Assembly (NCBI RefSeq): GCF_002174125.1
Contig: NZ_NEXX01000001.1
Coordinates: forward strand, 1,035,159 to 1,099,158
Direction: 5' to 3'
From: Acinetobacter populi
Lineage (GTDB): Bacteria; Pseudomonadota; Gammaproteobacteria; Pseudomonadales; Moraxellaceae
DNA: 64,000 nucleotides
Positions 9,136 through 19,581 of the stretch are shown here, piece after piece. The notes beneath the pieces were generated by a model. It saw only the letters and a list, made by a program, of their open reading frames with translations, searched no databases and was not told the origin of the DNA. Numbering within the stretch: the first letter of the stretch is position 1; the number at the start of each line of letters is the position of its first letter. The translations under genes were made by a program, and so were the position numbers.

Positions 9136-9774
9136 ATGTCAGACATGCAAATCAATCAACACAGTGCCTTGATTGTGATCGATGTACAAAATGGCTTTTG
9201 TCCAGGTGGTCATTTAGCAGTTGCCGAAGGTGACCAGATCGTCCCACTGATCAATCAATTGGCTGGGTATTTTGCCAATATCGTGATCACACAGGATTGG
9301 CATCCTGACAATCATATTTCCTTTGCAGAGAATCATCCGGGTAAACAGGCCTTTGAAACCATTACACTGGATTATGGCCCACAAGTCCTTTGGCCAAGTC
9401 ATTGCGTACAAGGTAGCCATGATGCCGAACTACATCCCGACTTACAGTTGGCAAGCGCACAACTGATCCTACGCAAGGGTTTTCATACCCATATTGATAG
9501 CTATTCTGCCTTTGTTGAAGCTGATCAACAGACTCAGACTGGCTTAAGCAGCTATCTCAAAGAGCGCCAGATTGATACGGTTTTCCTTGTAGGACTGGCA
9601 ACTGATTTTTGCGTCGCATGGAGTGCACTCGATGCTCGAAAATTCGGCTTTGAAACCTATGTGATCGAAGATGCCTGTCGCGGTATCGATTTAAATGGTT
9701 CTCTTGCCGAAGCATGGCGCAATATGCAAAATGCTGGTGTACACCGTATTCATTCATACGATATTTTGAAATAA
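9136..9774 (+). CDS. pncA: Nicotinamidase
   Basis: 212 residues. Converts nicotinamide to nicotinate for NAD salvage. The cysteine-hydrolase triad is visible: Asp in VIDVQNGF, Lys in LILRKGFH and Cys in ATDFCVAW. Metal ligands are in TQDWHPDNHISF. The ATG at 9136 (MSDMQINQ) is preferred over an upstream TTG at 9097, which lies in AT-rich promoter sequence. The stop is 5 nt before the BASS transporter start, so the two are probably cotranscribed. Confidence 0.94.
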   Translation: MSDMQINQHSALIVIDVQNGFCPGGHLAVAEGDQIVPLINQLAGYFANIVITQDWHPDNHISFAENHPGKQAFETITLDYGPQVLWPSHCVQGSHDAELHPDLQLASAQLILRKGFHTHIDSYSAFVEADQQTQTGLSSYLKERQIDTVFLVGLATDFCVAWSALDARKFGFETYVIEDACRGIDLNGSLAEAWRNMQNAGVHRIHSYDILK

Positions 9775-9779
9775 ATTTT

Positions 9780-10715
9780 ATGTCCGCTTTTATTCGATTC
9801 AGTCAATTTATCCAGAAAACTTTTGCATTGTGGGTCATTCTTTTTGCCGCGATCGCCATGTATCAGCCGTCACTGTTTACTTGGTTATTGCCTTTTATCC
9901 CATTCATTCTCGGCATTATCATGTTCGGTATGGGCATGACCATGACCTTGAATGATTTCAAAGAAGTTTTACGTTATCCAAAAGCCGTGTGGATTGGTGT
10001 ATTTGCACATTTTCTGATTATGCCCTTGGTTGCCTATGCACTATGTAAAATTTTTGCCTTGCCACAGGAGATTGCCATTGGTGTCTTGCTGGTAGGCTGC
10101 TGTCCAAGTGGAACCGCCTCCAATGTGATTACCTATATGGCAAAAGGCAATACGCCTTTGTCTGTTGCCTGTAGCTGTGTTTCTACCTGTATTGCACCGA
10201 TTCTTACCCCGGCTATTTTCTATTTATTGGCAAGTGAATGGATTCAGATTGATGCGCTATCCATGTTTAGCTCGATTTTGCAGGTAGTCTTGGTACCAAT
10301 TATTTTAGGGCTGATTGTTCGCACGATTTTTAAAAGCAAAATTGACTATTATCTGCAAGTCATGCCGATTATTTCCGTGGTTGCCATTGTGTCCATTGTC
10401 GCTGCCATTATTGGCGGTAATAAAGCACAGATCTTAAGCTCTGGGGCACTGATTTTAATGGTAGTGATACTGCATAATGGTTTTGGTTATTTATTTGGTT
10501 ATTGGGCTGGTCGCTTGTTTAAACTGTCTTATGCAGATAATAAAGCCATTGCAATCGAAGTAGGAATGCAAAACTCTGGACTAGGTGTTGCACTGGCCGC
10601 AGTGCATTTTGCCGCATCACCGATCACCGCGGTACCCAGTGCAATCTTTAGCTTATGGCACAATATTTCCGGCCCTGCCCTTGCAACCTACTGGGCAAGT
10701 AAACAGAAGAAATAA
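9780..10715 (+). CDS. Bile acid:sodium symporter (BASS) family transporter
   Basis: 311 residues, about ten hydrophobic helices. The BASS hallmarks are GIIMFGMGMTMTLNDF near the N-terminus, the CCPSGTASNVITYMAKG crossover region and the EVGMQNSGLGVALA motif near the C-terminus. Family members are Na+-coupled symporters for organic anions such as pantoate or keto acids. The start at 9780, right after the pncA stop, is preferred over an in-frame start inside pncA. Substrate is not readable, though linkage to pncA hints at vitamin or cofactor precursors. Confidence 0.88.
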   Translation: MSAFIRFSQFIQKTFALWVILFAAIAMYQPSLFTWLLPFIPFILGIIMFGMGMTMTLNDFKEVLRYPKAVWIGVFAHFLIMPLVAYALCKIFALPQEIAIGVLLVGCCPSGTASNVITYMAKGNTPLSVACSCVSTCIAPILTPAIFYLLASEWIQIDALSMFSSILQVVLVPIILGLIVRTIFKSKIDYYLQVMPIISVVAIVSIVAAIIGGNKAQILSSGALILMVVILHNGFGYLFGYWAGRLFKLSYADNKAIAIEVGMQNSGLGVALAAVHFAASPITAVPSAIFSLWHNISGPALATYWASKQKK

Positions 10716-11118
10716 TATCTATTGATACTTCATCCATGAATTAAATTTGCAACTAAAATTTCTTCAGATGAGACCTAAAGATTGGCTATTAAGCGATAGT
10801 TTTGAATTCATGGGAATATTTTTGACATAGAAAAGCACCTTTCAAATAAAACTAGAAATGTCCAATTTGAAAGGTGCTTTTTCAATTTTTGTCTTTTTTA
10901 ATTAAAAAAGCATTAAACTTCAATCTTTAGAATGAAAAATGTGAAAAGTAAGCAATTAAATAAAATATTCAATATAACCAATATGATGTATATATTGTTC
11001 AATCCATTAACCCTGTCTAATGCTAATTCAGGCATTTTTCATCTAACTGTAAAATATAAGATGATGTATTTCCCGCTTAAATTAAATGCTGTAATTAACG
11101 CACAACACACGCCCTTTC
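10716..11118. other. 403-bp convergent spacer
   Basis: AT-rich spacer between the convergent BASS transporter and MFS transporter. It contains one strong intrinsic terminator (10831-10884). A 75-codon open frame at 10932-11159 runs into the MFS gene, has no SD and shows no recognisable protein, so I do not call it. Nothing else is supported. Confidence 0.5.
10831..10884 (+). terminator. Intrinsic terminator after the pncA-BASS unit
   Basis: Long inverted repeat AAAGCACCTTTCAAAT / ATTTGAAAGGTGCTTT (about 10832-10847 and 10865-10880), followed by TTTTTC on the plus strand. The minus strand also ends in a short T run, so it may act in both directions. Confidence 0.8.
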
Positions 11119-12477
11119 TTAGCTTTTTTCCAACTCCTGAGATGGAATATTATTTATAGTTGCAATTCTATCATTGTCGTGCCTTTTTAAAACTACAATC
11201 GAAATAGCCGCCAATATTGCAGGAATACTGATCATGAGAAAATTGGTTGTATGCGGCAAATTTAATGTCAATAACATTCCAGTCAATACTGGTCCGACAA
11301 TTGCACCGACCCGTCCTATTGCAGATGCCCAACCAATACCTGTGGACCGAGCGACCAGAGGATAATACTGTGCAACATAACTATACAATAATATCGATGT
11401 CCCAATAGTTGTAGCACCTGCAACACCAACCAAACTATATAAAATGATTGTAGGGGAATTAAAACCTAGTCCAATTAAAGCCAATGCAGCTAAGACACAC
11501 ATGCCGACGACGACAGGTTTAAGATGAAATTTGTCTGCCAAAACCCCACCCAGAATTGCTCCAATCATTGCCCCCACATTTAATGCCAGTAAAAATAGAA
11601 TACTTGCACCTAATGAATAACCAGCGGCAAGCATCAGCTTGGGTAACCAACTACTTAATGCATACACCATGAGCAAACACATAAAAAAAGCTGTCCAAAA
11701 CATCAAGGTACTAAATGTACGCCCCTCTTTAAACAAGACTTTTACAGAACTGTCTGAGCTGTCTGTCGATTCATTTAAAATGAGCTGTGTATCTTTCGAT
11801 ACCATACCATCAGGCGTAATTTTATTGACAATCACACGTGCCGACTCATACTGCTGATCTTTAACCAGATATGTTAATGATTCAGGTAAATATTTCCAGA
11901 TGATGGGAAAGCCAAGAAGTGGAATACCGGCAATTAAAAACATGATTTGCCAACCATAATCCTGTACCAGGATTGAGCCAAGTAATGCAGAAATAATACC
12001 GCCAATCGCATAACCGCTAAACATCACTGCAACCATCGTTGATCTGATTTTTTTCGGGGCATATTCTGATGTCAAAGCCACCAAATTTGGCATGACACCA
12101 CCTATACCTAGCCCAGCCAAGAAACGTAAAATCGCAAACTCTACTGGCGTTGAAGCAAATGCACCTAAAAAGGTAAATCCACTAAAACAAGTCACGCACG
12201 CTAAAATAATTTTTTTACGTCCGAATTTGTCAGCTAAAGTACCGAATGCCATTGCGCCAAACATCATGCCGCATAATGCAGTACTGGCTAACATACCAGC
12301 TTGTACTGAGGTTAACGACCACTCTTGCATTAATAATGGTAATGCAACCCCATAAATCACCAAGTCATAGCCATCAAAAATGATAATAAGTAAACACCAG
12401 AATAAAACACCCCAGTGAAATTTACCGAATTTTGCCTCATCAATTACTGAATTGACATTTAATATATCCCTAGCCAT
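11119..12477 (-). CDS. MFS aromatic acid:H+ symporter (AAHS family)
   Basis: 452 residues, 12 transmembrane helices. AAHS/BenK/PcaK-type features are FDGYDLVIYGVALPLLM in helix 1, GTLADKFGRKKI in the 2-3 loop and LGIGGVMPNLVAL. Such carriers import benzoate, hydroxybenzoate, vanillate, muconate or related acids. The ATG at 12477 is chosen for its near-perfect SD (AGGAGGTGAG, complement of 12481-12490) over an in-frame ATG 19 codons upstream. It lies 200 bp downstream of a DcaP-like porin on the same strand, so the pair probably forms an outer plus inner membrane uptake route. No catabolic enzyme is adjacent. Confidence 0.88.
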   Translation of the reverse strand: MARDILNVNSVIDEAKFGKFHWGVLFWCLLIIIFDGYDLVIYGVALPLLMQEWSLTSVQAGMLASTALCGMMFGAMAFGTLADKFGRKKIILACVTCFSGFTFLGAFASTPVEFAILRFLAGLGIGGVMPNLVALTSEYAPKKIRSTMVAVMFSGYAIGGIISALLGSILVQDYGWQIMFLIAGIPLLGFPIIWKYLPESLTYLVKDQQYESARVIVNKITPDGMVSKDTQLILNESTDSSDSSVKVLFKEGRTFSTLMFWTAFFMCLLMVYALSSWLPKLMLAAGYSLGASILFLLALNVGAMIGAILGGVLADKFHLKPVVVGMCVLAALALIGLGFNSPTIILYSLVGVAGATTIGTSILLYSYVAQYYPLVARSTGIGWASAIGRVGAIVGPVLTGMLLTLNLPHTTNFLMISIPAILAAISIVVLKRHDNDRIATINNIPSQELEKS

Positions 12478-12678
12478 GTTCTCACCTCCTATGTGAGCAT
12501 GAAGTTGATCCCTCTTTATGCCTTTATTGTCCATCCTTTAGACATGGTTTAGCACAGCATTCAGAATCTTCCCTCACTATGGTTAATTTCGAATTTTCCA
12601 TTCAAAAGATTTTTAAACTGTGTTGCCAATGAATCAGGAAACACACTGTGATCAACGCCAAGTTCCCTTGTACACCTA

Positions 12679-13980
12679 TTAAAATTGATAGATTGCCGTC
12701 AAGTTAAACCGATTATCCTGTCCTTTAATGGCATTAAAGGTTTCACGTTCACCATAAACATATTCAACGCCAAAACTTATTGGTGTAATCGGCGAATACA
12801 TCGCATTTACCCATCCCTGCCAAAGGCTTTTATTTTGATTAGAGTTATTGTGTTGTAACTGAGCAAATTCATTACTATCTTCTGCACGCATATAGCCGTA
12901 ACCAATCGTCGAGCGTAGTTTTGTGGTAAATTGATGGGTTAATCCCAGACTAAACACATCAAATTCATTCAAATGCATATTGTGCTGATCATCCAACGCA
13001 TAGGCACTATTGGTCCACAGAATAAAGCGGCCATCTCCTTTGACATGATAATAATCTGCTTTAAATTGAGTGTGGTCAGTTAATGGATATGTGCCACCAA
13101 GACCAATACCCCAAGCTAATGCATCATCAGCATAGGTTTTTTTCTGAGCCATAAATGTTCGTGCAGATAATTTAGCCCCCTGATTAAATGCGTGGTTTAA
13201 GCGTCCGACCAATGCCGGTCCACTTGTTTTATACTCCGGATCTGAGGTTGCAGTATATTTTGGATCTTCTGCACTGAATGCAAAACTGGTGTGATCAGAT
13301 AAGTGGCGGGTATATTTAACCAGTGGGGTGCGTTGCAGTGCGCCGCCCACATAAGTCGCTGCATCAATTGTTTCTGGTAAATATTCTGGTGCAATAAAGT
13401 TCGACCAGGTTTGCCCAACCAGCCAATCACCATAATTTAGATAAGCGTGGCGAATACGGAACTGATCTCTAGTTGCTCCACCAAAAAAATCTAATTCTAA
13501 CTTTGCACTGAGGTTCTGATCATCAATAGGCACTTTAAAATCCATGCCCAAACGCGTTACATTGACCGTTGTTCTGAATTGATCTGCTTGTTGCTGTGCC
13601 TCATTACTATGTTGCAATGGTACAGTATTGATTGCGTTGTACATTGTCGATGCGCCCTTCATCTGATAGGAAGCATCAGCACGGATATAGCCATAGAGAT
13701 TAAATGACATATCCGATTTTAATAAACTTGCTTTCGGTGCGGGTTCTGTTGCTGGATTTATTGTAGAAGGTGAAACGATCTGGGTTTGTTTAAGATTTAA
13801 TATCTCACGTAACTCTTGAATTTCTGCACGTAGCTGTGCGATTTCACTGGAACTATCAGCGACAGCAATTCCAGGTAGGCTTAATGGCAGAAATAATCCA
13901 ACCACACCATACAGCTTTTTTTTTGAACAAATATGCATATATGTACTTCCTGTATCATATAACGATGTAATTTTTTGCAT
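12679..13980 (-). CDS. DcaP-like trimeric outer-membrane porin
   Basis: 433 residues. A signal peptide ending near PGIAVADS is followed by a short coiled-coil (IAQLRAEIQELREILNLKQ), a linker and a beta-barrel beginning FNLYGYIRADASYQ and ending in aromatic Phe (NLTAIYQF). This is the DcaP layout: N-terminal periplasmic coiled coil plus barrel for organic acids. Two starts are possible. The one at 13980 has an excellent SD (AAGGAGGTGA). The ATG at 13938 (MHICSKKK) also has AGGAAG and gives a more normal signal peptide. The downstream MFS gene probably shares its substrate. Confidence 0.85.
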   Translation of the reverse strand: MQKITSLYDTGSTYMHICSKKKLYGVVGLFLPLSLPGIAVADSSSEIAQLRAEIQELREILNLKQTQIVSPSTINPATEPAPKASLLKSDMSFNLYGYIRADASYQMKGASTMYNAINTVPLQHSNEAQQQADQFRTTVNVTRLGMDFKVPIDDQNLSAKLELDFFGGATRDQFRIRHAYLNYGDWLVGQTWSNFIAPEYLPETIDAATYVGGALQRTPLVKYTRHLSDHTSFAFSAEDPKYTATSDPEYKTSGPALVGRLNHAFNQGAKLSARTFMAQKKTYADDALAWGIGLGGTYPLTDHTQFKADYYHVKGDGRFILWTNSAYALDDQHNMHLNEFDVFSLGLTHQFTTKLRSTIGYGYMRAEDSNEFAQLQHNNSNQNKSLWQGWVNAMYSPITPISFGVEYVYGERETFNAIKGQDNRFNLTAIYQF

Positions 13981-14077
13981 AAGTCACCTCCTTAGGTGAA
14001 ATATGCATTTCCCTCATTACCGTTAATGGCTAATTTTAAACCAGTTGTAAAATAGTCAAACTGGGATTCTCGGGTAC

Positions 14078-14755
14078 CTAATCAAAATTTTTGGCTATAA
14101 ATCCTTGATAAGTGAGGGCTTGACTAAAGCAGTAAGTCTCATTAAATCCAGCCTGCTGTAAAATGTCACAGTACTCCTGTTCATTTACTAAAAAAAAGTC
14201 TTGTGGCAACCGTGTCATCATCGTGTCTGTCTGCTTTTGGCTTAGTCCATTGCTTTGACATAAATAAGGTAAGGCTTGCCACAGTGCAGGTTGCGCCATC
14301 TGCATCAGATCGTAAGTCAGCAAAATTGCTTGTCGCAAACAATGTTGATTTAAAATCTGAAAAAATGGTAGCTTTGCTGTAAATTCAATAAAATGTGCGA
14401 CTAAAAGTACTAAAATACTGTGAAATTTGGCTGACGCTGCCAGTACCGATGCATCGCCAAGTACAAACTGCACACGAGAATTTTCATTCAGTGGCGCAAT
14501 ATTTTTCCGCGCTTGATCCAGCATATTTTCAGAAACATCAATTGCGGTAAAATGCCATGTGTGATTAACATTGAGCAACTCGCGTAGCTCATGTCCAGTG
14601 CCACAACCTATAATCAATATCTGAGCATGGTCTGGCATCGTTGCCTTGAGAATTGCCTTGACCTGTTGATGCATGGTTTCATAACCAGGAATAAGCTGAC
14701 GAATATGCTGGTCATAACTCGCCACGATCTGTGGATGGTTAAAATCTTTAGTCAT
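14078..14755 (-). CDS. Class I SAM-dependent methyltransferase
   Basis: 225 residues. Motif I is ILIIGCGTGHE (about residue 46), the acidic SAM ribose contact is in FTAIDVSENML, and motif III region is VQFVLGDAS. Substrate is not readable. It is not obviously BioC even though it follows bioB. Start at 14755 (MTKDFNHPQ) uses a GGAG SD; an upstream in-frame ATG at 14809 lies in bioB's natural tail and is less likely. The gene starts 37 nt after the ancestral bioB stop, so it belongs to the same minus-strand unit. Confidence 0.82.
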   Translation of the reverse strand: MTKDFNHPQIVASYDQHIRQLIPGYETMHQQVKAILKATMPDHAQILIIGCGTGHELRELLNVNHTWHFTAIDVSENMLDQARKNIAPLNENSRVQFVLGDASVLAASAKFHSILVLLVAHFIEFTAKLPFFQILNQHCLRQAILLTYDLMQMAQPALWQALPYLCQSNGLSQKQTDTMMTRLPQDFFLVNEQEYCDILQQAGFNETYCFSQALTYQGFIAKNFD

Positions 14756-14792
14756 ATCAACTTTCTCCGAGAATAATAAGCTTAAAATGCAC

Positions 14793-15779
14793 TTAACCTG
14801 CCATGGCATCTATGGCTAATGGTTGTGGTTTTAGCTGTGTAGACTCGGTAATCAATCCCAATTTTTCAAATAAAATTTGATCGGAATTAAGCCCAGCATT
14901 CGGCGTCGTTAATAATTTATCGCCAGAAAAAATCTAATTTGCACCTGCCATAAACGCCATGGCTTGATCAGAATGTGTTAATGATTCCCTCCCCGCAGAA
15001 AGACGAATATAACTTTGCGGCATAATTATTCTTGCAGTAGCAATCGTTCTGATCCATTCAATCACATCCAGTTTTTCTACATCTGCCAATGGTGTACCCG
15101 CAATCGGAACCAGCATATTGATCGGTACCGACTGTGGATGTTGTGGTAATGTCGCCAGTTCAAGCAACAAACCGATCCGATCCTGATTCTTTTCTCCTAA
15201 ACCAACAATACCGCCACTACAAACCTTTAAACCAGCCTGACGTACCTGTTCGAGGGTATCTAACCGATCATCAAAACTGCGAGTAGAAATGATATGTGAA
15301 TAATATTCTCGTGAAGTATCTAAATTATGGTTGTAATAATCCAGACCAGCCTGTTTAAGACGCTGTGCTTGTGAACCGCTTAACATCCCCAGCGTCATGC
15401 AGGTTTCCAGTCCAAGTGCTTTAACTTGTTTTACCAAATCAAGCACATATGGCATATCACGTTCATGTGGATTACGCCAGGCAGCGCCCATACAAAATCG
15501 CATAGAACCAGAGGCTTTCGCCTGTTTGGCTTCCATAATCACCCTATCAATGGCAATACGCTTTTCTGCCTCCAAACCCGAATCATAATGTGCAGATTGC
15601 GAACAATATTTACAATCTTCTGGGCATTTTCCTGTTTTTATTGATAATAGCGTACTGATTTGTATGGTATTGGCTTTAAAGTGCTGGCGATGTACACTTT
15701 GTGCTTCAAATAATAGATCCAACAGCGGTTGTTGATAAATATGTTGAATCTCATCTCGTGTCCAATCATTTCTTAACAT
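14793..15779 (-). pseudogene. bioB: Biotin synthase interrupted by an in-frame amber codon
   Basis: A radical-SAM enzyme that inserts sulfur into dethiobiotin. The start at 15779 ([10 protein letters not shown]) has AGGA 8 nt upstream; a GTG at 15803 is a weaker alternative. The radical-SAM triad CPEDCKYC (Cys52, 56, 59), Cys96, Cys127, Cys187 and the RLSAGRE motif are intact. Codon 282 is TAG (complement of 14934-14936), right after AFMAGAN. The same frame continues without shift through IFSGDKLLTTPNAG and ends at TAA 14793-14795. The full frame is 329 codons including the stop, the normal BioB length. In BioB this codon is normally Ser, one C-to-A change from TAG. The 281-residue product would lack the last 46 residues, so probable loss of function, unless suppressed or a sequencing error. 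Confidence 0.85.
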
Positions 15780-15833
15780 GTCTGACATCCTACAGTTACT
15801 CACCTAAGGTTGAATTGGGCTTTTAATTCTGGT

Positions 15834-17525
15834 CTAGAACACATCTGCATTGAGATTAAATTCCATACACATCATTTCTTGCAATTTAAATTTTTGCGCC
15901 TTACCAGAAGCAGTCATGGGAAATTCAGTTAAAAATTTGACGTAACGTGGAATTTTATTATGTGAAATTTTGTCCTTACAAAATATACGAATCGCTTCTT
16001 CACTACAGCTGCGACCTTCATGCAAAATAATACAGGCACATAATTCTTCGCCATATCGTTCATCAGGTAAACCAATCACTTGGACTTCTGAAATTTCTGG
16101 ATGGGTATATAGAAAATCCTCTATTTCTTTTGGAAAGAGATTTTCTCCGCCACGTATTACCATATCTTTCATACGTCCTTTGATTTTGATATAGCCCTCT
16201 TGATCCATTTGTGCAATATCGCCCGTATGCATCCAGTTATTGAGATCAATTACCTCATGGGTCTTTTCAGGTTCTGCCCAATATCCCGCCATAACGGAAT
16301 AACCACGTACACATAATTCTCCTGACACTCCCAATGGCACAATATTGCCCTCTGGATCGACAATTTTTATTTCCACATGCGGATGAACATGCCCAACAGT
16401 ACTCACCCGTTTGTCTATTGGATCATCGATATAGCTCTGTACACTGACTGGTGATGTCTCGGTCATGCCATAGCAAATGGTGATTTCAGACATATGCATA
16501 CGTTCCATTACGCGCTGCATAATCTCTTTGGGACAGGGACTCCCTGCCATAATTCCTGTACGTAATGAGGAAAGATCATATTGTTCAAAATCTTCCTGTT
16601 CTAGCATCGCAATAAACATGGTGGGAACACCATAAGCCGCTGTACAGCGCTCTTGATGAATCGTATTTAAAGACTCTCTAGCATTGAATACTGCCGCAGG
16701 ATAAACCATCGTCGCACCATGGCTAATACATGCCAAATTGCCCATCACCATCCCAAAACAATGAAATAGCGGCACTGAAATACAGATTTTATCCTGAGCA
16801 GTTAAGCCAATTCCTTCGCCAACAAAAAAACCATTATTTAGAATATTGTGGTGCGTCAACATTGTACCTTTCGGATTACCTGTCGTACCTGAAGTGAATT
16901 GAATGTTAATCGTGTCATCAAATTGTAAAGTCCCCGCAATTTTGGCAACCTGCATACGTTGCTGCTCTAAAGGTTGCTCAAGTAAATCCTGAAACCGATA
17001 AAACATTTCTGGTACGGAATGATCAATCTTAATTACGACTTCTAATTGCGGCAGTTGTTGTAGCTTAAGCTTTTTATCACTTGTCTGGAGAATTTCTGGG
17101 GAAATTTGGGTCAGTACTTGTTGATAATCAGTACTTTTAAATTTGGAGGCAATCACTAAACCCCTACAACCTACTTTATTGAGAACATAATGCAGCTCTT
17201 GGGCTTTATAGGCAGGATTTAAATTGACCAGAATCACGCCTATTTTAAAAGCGGCAAACTGGGCAACCGTCCACTCCCAACAATTTGGTGACCAAATACC
17301 CAGTCGTTCCCCTTTTTGAAATCCTAATGCGATGAGGCTACATGCAAAAGCTTCTACTTTTACCTGTAACTCTCGATAGGTTAGTCGTTTATTTTGAAAA
17401 ACGCTAATCAATGCATCTTGATCAGCGTAGTTGTCACAAGCTTTATCAAACAGTTCACCAATCGTCATGCCAATGAGTGGTTGAGAACTCTTCCCTGATA
17501 GATAACTTAACTTTATGGGTTCCAT
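15834..17525 (-). CDS. AMP-dependent acyl-CoA synthetase
   Basis: 563 residues of the ANL adenylating superfamily. Motifs: [16 protein letters not shown] (P-loop, about residue 195), YGMTETSP, and the C-terminal [20 protein letters not shown] and ASGKAQKFK with the catalytic Lys. It makes an acyl-CoA from a carboxylic acid, ATP and CoA. Its position between the TetR regulator and bioB, opposite the liu genes, suggests a medium or branched-chain substrate feeding the leucine/isovalerate route (inference). A good SD (AAGGAGCGTG) precedes the ATG. Confidence 0.88.
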   Translation of the reverse strand: MEPIKLSYLSGKSSQPLIGMTIGELFDKACDNYADQDALISVFQNKRLTYRELQVKVEAFACSLIALGFQKGERLGIWSPNCWEWTVAQFAAFKIGVILVNLNPAYKAQELHYVLNKVGCRGLVIASKFKSTDYQQVLTQISPEILQTSDKKLKLQQLPQLEVVIKIDHSVPEMFYRFQDLLEQPLEQQRMQVAKIAGTLQFDDTINIQFTSGTTGNPKGTMLTHHNILNNGFFVGEGIGLTAQDKICISVPLFHCFGMVMGNLACISHGATMVYPAAVFNARESLNTIHQERCTAAYGVPTMFIAMLEQEDFEQYDLSSLRTGIMAGSPCPKEIMQRVMERMHMSEITICYGMTETSPVSVQSYIDDPIDKRVSTVGHVHPHVEIKIVDPEGNIVPLGVSGELCVRGYSVMAGYWAEPEKTHEVIDLNNWMHTGDIAQMDQEGYIKIKGRMKDMVIRGGENLFPKEIEDFLYTHPEISEVQVIGLPDERYGEELCACIILHEGRSCSEEAIRIFCKDKISHNKIPRYVKFLTEFPMTASGKAQKFKLQEMMCMEFNLNADVF

Positions 17526-17589
17526 TGAATCACGCTCCTTGATTCTTTTTGACTTACTTATTCCTAACTGCTAAGCCAACCTAACTTAT

Positions 17590-18237
17590 TTATACTTCTC
17601 TATCGTCACCTAAAAACTTCTTTTCAATTCGTACTGAACTCAAGCAGAAATCAGCCACTTGTTTACTAAAATAGTCTTTATGTGATTGATTAAAATTATT
17701 TTTCTGCACTGGATCAAGTGGTTCAATGACAGAAAACGTCATCGCCCCTACCATACAAAGTGCGGTGGTATTCAGATCTTCAAACTCAAACACACCCTTG
17801 GTATGACCTTCCTCCAAAATGCGATAAATAGCATCCTTAATCAATTTTTTGCTTTTAAATCGTTCGTATTCGACCTCAGCATCAACAGGTTCCAACATTA
17901 ACGAATATGAAAGCTGTGGGCTATTTAGGGCACGTTTTACAAATGTTGCCACTGCTTTGTGAAGTTTCTGCTCGACTGGCAACTCTTGCAATGAAATCGC
18001 ATGCAAAATGTCTACCTCGAAGTGAATCGCTTGAGAAAGTACTTCAATTAAGATTTGACTCTTATTATCAAAGTAACGATACACCAAGCCACTTGAAACA
18101 CCAGCCAGCTCGGCAATGGCTTGCACCTGTGCCTCTTTGAAACCGCCTTGAGCAATGAGCTGCTTTGCAGATTGCAATATCGCTTTACGATTTTGCTCAA
18201 TACGTTCTTGCATCAAAGATGATCGTTTATAGCTCAT
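17590..18237 (-). CDS. TetR/AcrR-family regulator of the liu cluster
   Basis: 215 residues. The N-terminal HTH (about residues 14-60) reads [44 protein letters not shown], typical of TetR. The C-terminal ligand domain is unassigned. It is transcribed divergently from liuA with a 145-bp spacer that has two inverted repeats. It therefore probably represses liu and its own operon and is released by an acyl-CoA intermediate. This role is inferred from position. Confidence 0.85.
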   Translation of the reverse strand: MSYKRSSLMQERIEQNRKAILQSAKQLIAQGGFKEAQVQAIAELAGVSSGLVYRYFDNKSQILIEVLSQAIHFEVDILHAISLQELPVEQKLHKAVATFVKRALNSPQLSYSLMLEPVDAEVEYERFKSKKLIKDAIYRILEEGHTKGVFEFEDLNTTALCMVGAMTFSVIEPLDPVQKNNFNQSHKDYFSKQVADFCLSSVRIEKKFLGDDREV

Positions 18238-18382
18238 AATTTATTCTCACCCATTTAAAATGAATTGTAAATCATTTTTTGAATTAATATTCACTTTTTT
18301 AAAAAAAAGGAGTATCGTAAATCTATCAAATAAGTTTACGACAGATAAATGTCGATGGAAAACCAATGGAAGGATACAGCAA
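18238..18382. promoter_or_regulatory. Divergent TetR-liuA control region with two inverted repeats
   Basis: Two perfect palindromes lie between the genes: TGAAT-TAAT-ATTCA (18280-18293) and TCGTAAA-N13-TTTACGA (18315-18341). The second is a typical size for a TetR dimer or pair-of-dimers operator. Both lie where divergent promoters should be. The liuA SD (AAGGA, 18370-18374) follows. Confidence 0.55.
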
Positions 18383-19555
18383 ATGACGTTTAAAACTTTA
18401 AATTTCGGACTAGACGACACCTTATTAGCATTTAGAGACTCCGTAGCAGCATTTTGCCAAAAAGAAATTGCACCTCTTGCCCAACAAATTGATAGAGAAA
18501 ATAAATTTCCTGCACATCTATGGAAAAAATTTGGAGATATGGGTTTGCTCGGAATGACAGTGAGCGAACAATATGGTGGCAGTAATTTAGGCTATCTCGC
18601 ACACATTATTGTGATGCAGGAAATCTCAAGAGCCTCCGCTGCGGTTGCCTTATCCTATGGGGCTCACTCCAATTTGTGTGTCAACCAAATCAATCGTAAT
18701 GCCAACGAACAGCAAAAACAGCGTTTTTTACCTAAGCTGGTATCTGGTGAATATATTGGTGCTCTTGCCATGTCGGAACCGAATGCAGGCTCAGATGTAG
18801 TCAGCATGCGATTATATGCCGAAGATAAAGGTGATCACTTTGTATTAAATGGCACAAAAATGTGGATTACCAATGGAGGTGACGCTGATGTATTAGTGGT
18901 TTATGCCAAAACTGATCTGAAAGCCGGAAATAAAGGAATTACAGCCTTTCTAGTTGAAAAAGGCATGGCTGGTTTTAGTCATGGCACACATCTAGATAAG
19001 TTAGGGATGCGAGGTTCAAATACCTATCCACTATTTTTTGATGATGTGGTCGTCCCCAAAGAAAACGTATTAGGGGGAATAGGTAATGGTGTCAAAGTAT
19101 TAATGAGTGGGTTGGATTATGAACGTGCAGTCTTAAGCGCAGGTCCACTCGGCATCATGGATGCCTGTATGGATGTGGTAGTTCCCTACTTACATGATCG
19201 TGAACAGTTTGGACAAGCATTAGGTGAATTTCAGTTGATGCAAGGCAAGCTTGCAGATATGTATTCGACTTGGCTGGCATGTAAAGCTTTAGTCTATGCT
19301 GTAGGTCAAGCCTGTGATCAAGTCGATCACGATCGTAGTTTACGTAAAGATGCAGCCAGTGCCATTTTATATGCTGCTGAAAAAGCCACATGGATGGCAG
19401 GTGAAGCCATTCAAACCTTAGGTGGCAATGGCTATATCAATGAATATCCGGCAGGCCGATTATGGCGTGATGCCAAACTTTATGAAATTGGTGCAGGTAC
19501 CTCAGAAATTCGTCGGATGCTGATTGGTCGTGAGTTATTTAACGAAACCAAATAA
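18383..19555 (+). CDS. liuA: Isovaleryl-CoA dehydrogenase
   Basis: 390 residues, FAD-dependent, oxidises isovaleryl-CoA to 3-methylcrotonyl-CoA. The isovaleryl-type catalytic Glu is in [13 protein letters not shown]; the FAD/substrate motifs are [13 protein letters not shown] and [11 protein letters not shown], and the C-terminal [14 protein letters not shown] is present. The ATG at 18383 ([12 protein letters not shown]) has AAGGA 8 nt upstream; an earlier in-frame ATG at 18260 lies in the operator region and is rejected. First gene of the operon; liuB starts 26 nt downstream. Confidence 0.94.
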   Translation: MTFKTLNFGLDDTLLAFRDSVAAFCQKEIAPLAQQIDRENKFPAHLWKKFGDMGLLGMTVSEQYGGSNLGYLAHIIVMQEISRASAAVALSYGAHSNLCVNQINRNANEQQKQRFLPKLVSGEYIGALAMSEPNAGSDVVSMRLYAEDKGDHFVLNGTKMWITNGGDADVLVVYAKTDLKAGNKGITAFLVEKGMAGFSHGTHLDKLGMRGSNTYPLFFDDVVVPKENVLGGIGNGVKVLMSGLDYERAVLSAGPLGIMDACMDVVVPYLHDREQFGQALGEFQLMQGKLADMYSTWLACKALVYAVGQACDQVDHDRSLRKDAASAILYAAEKATWMAGEAIQTLGGNGYINEYPAGRLWRDAKLYEIGAGTSEIRRMLIGRELFNETK

Positions 19556-19581
19556 GAATTATAGGAAAAGAAAAGGATGAC

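Noticed and set aside
10932..11159. 75-codon frame after the BASS gene
   Set aside because: No SD, overlaps the MFS gene end, AT-rich and featureless.
14078..14755. Methyltransferase as BioC because it follows bioB
   Set aside because: General SAM motifs only; BioC-specific features are not apparent, so a biotin role is not claimed.
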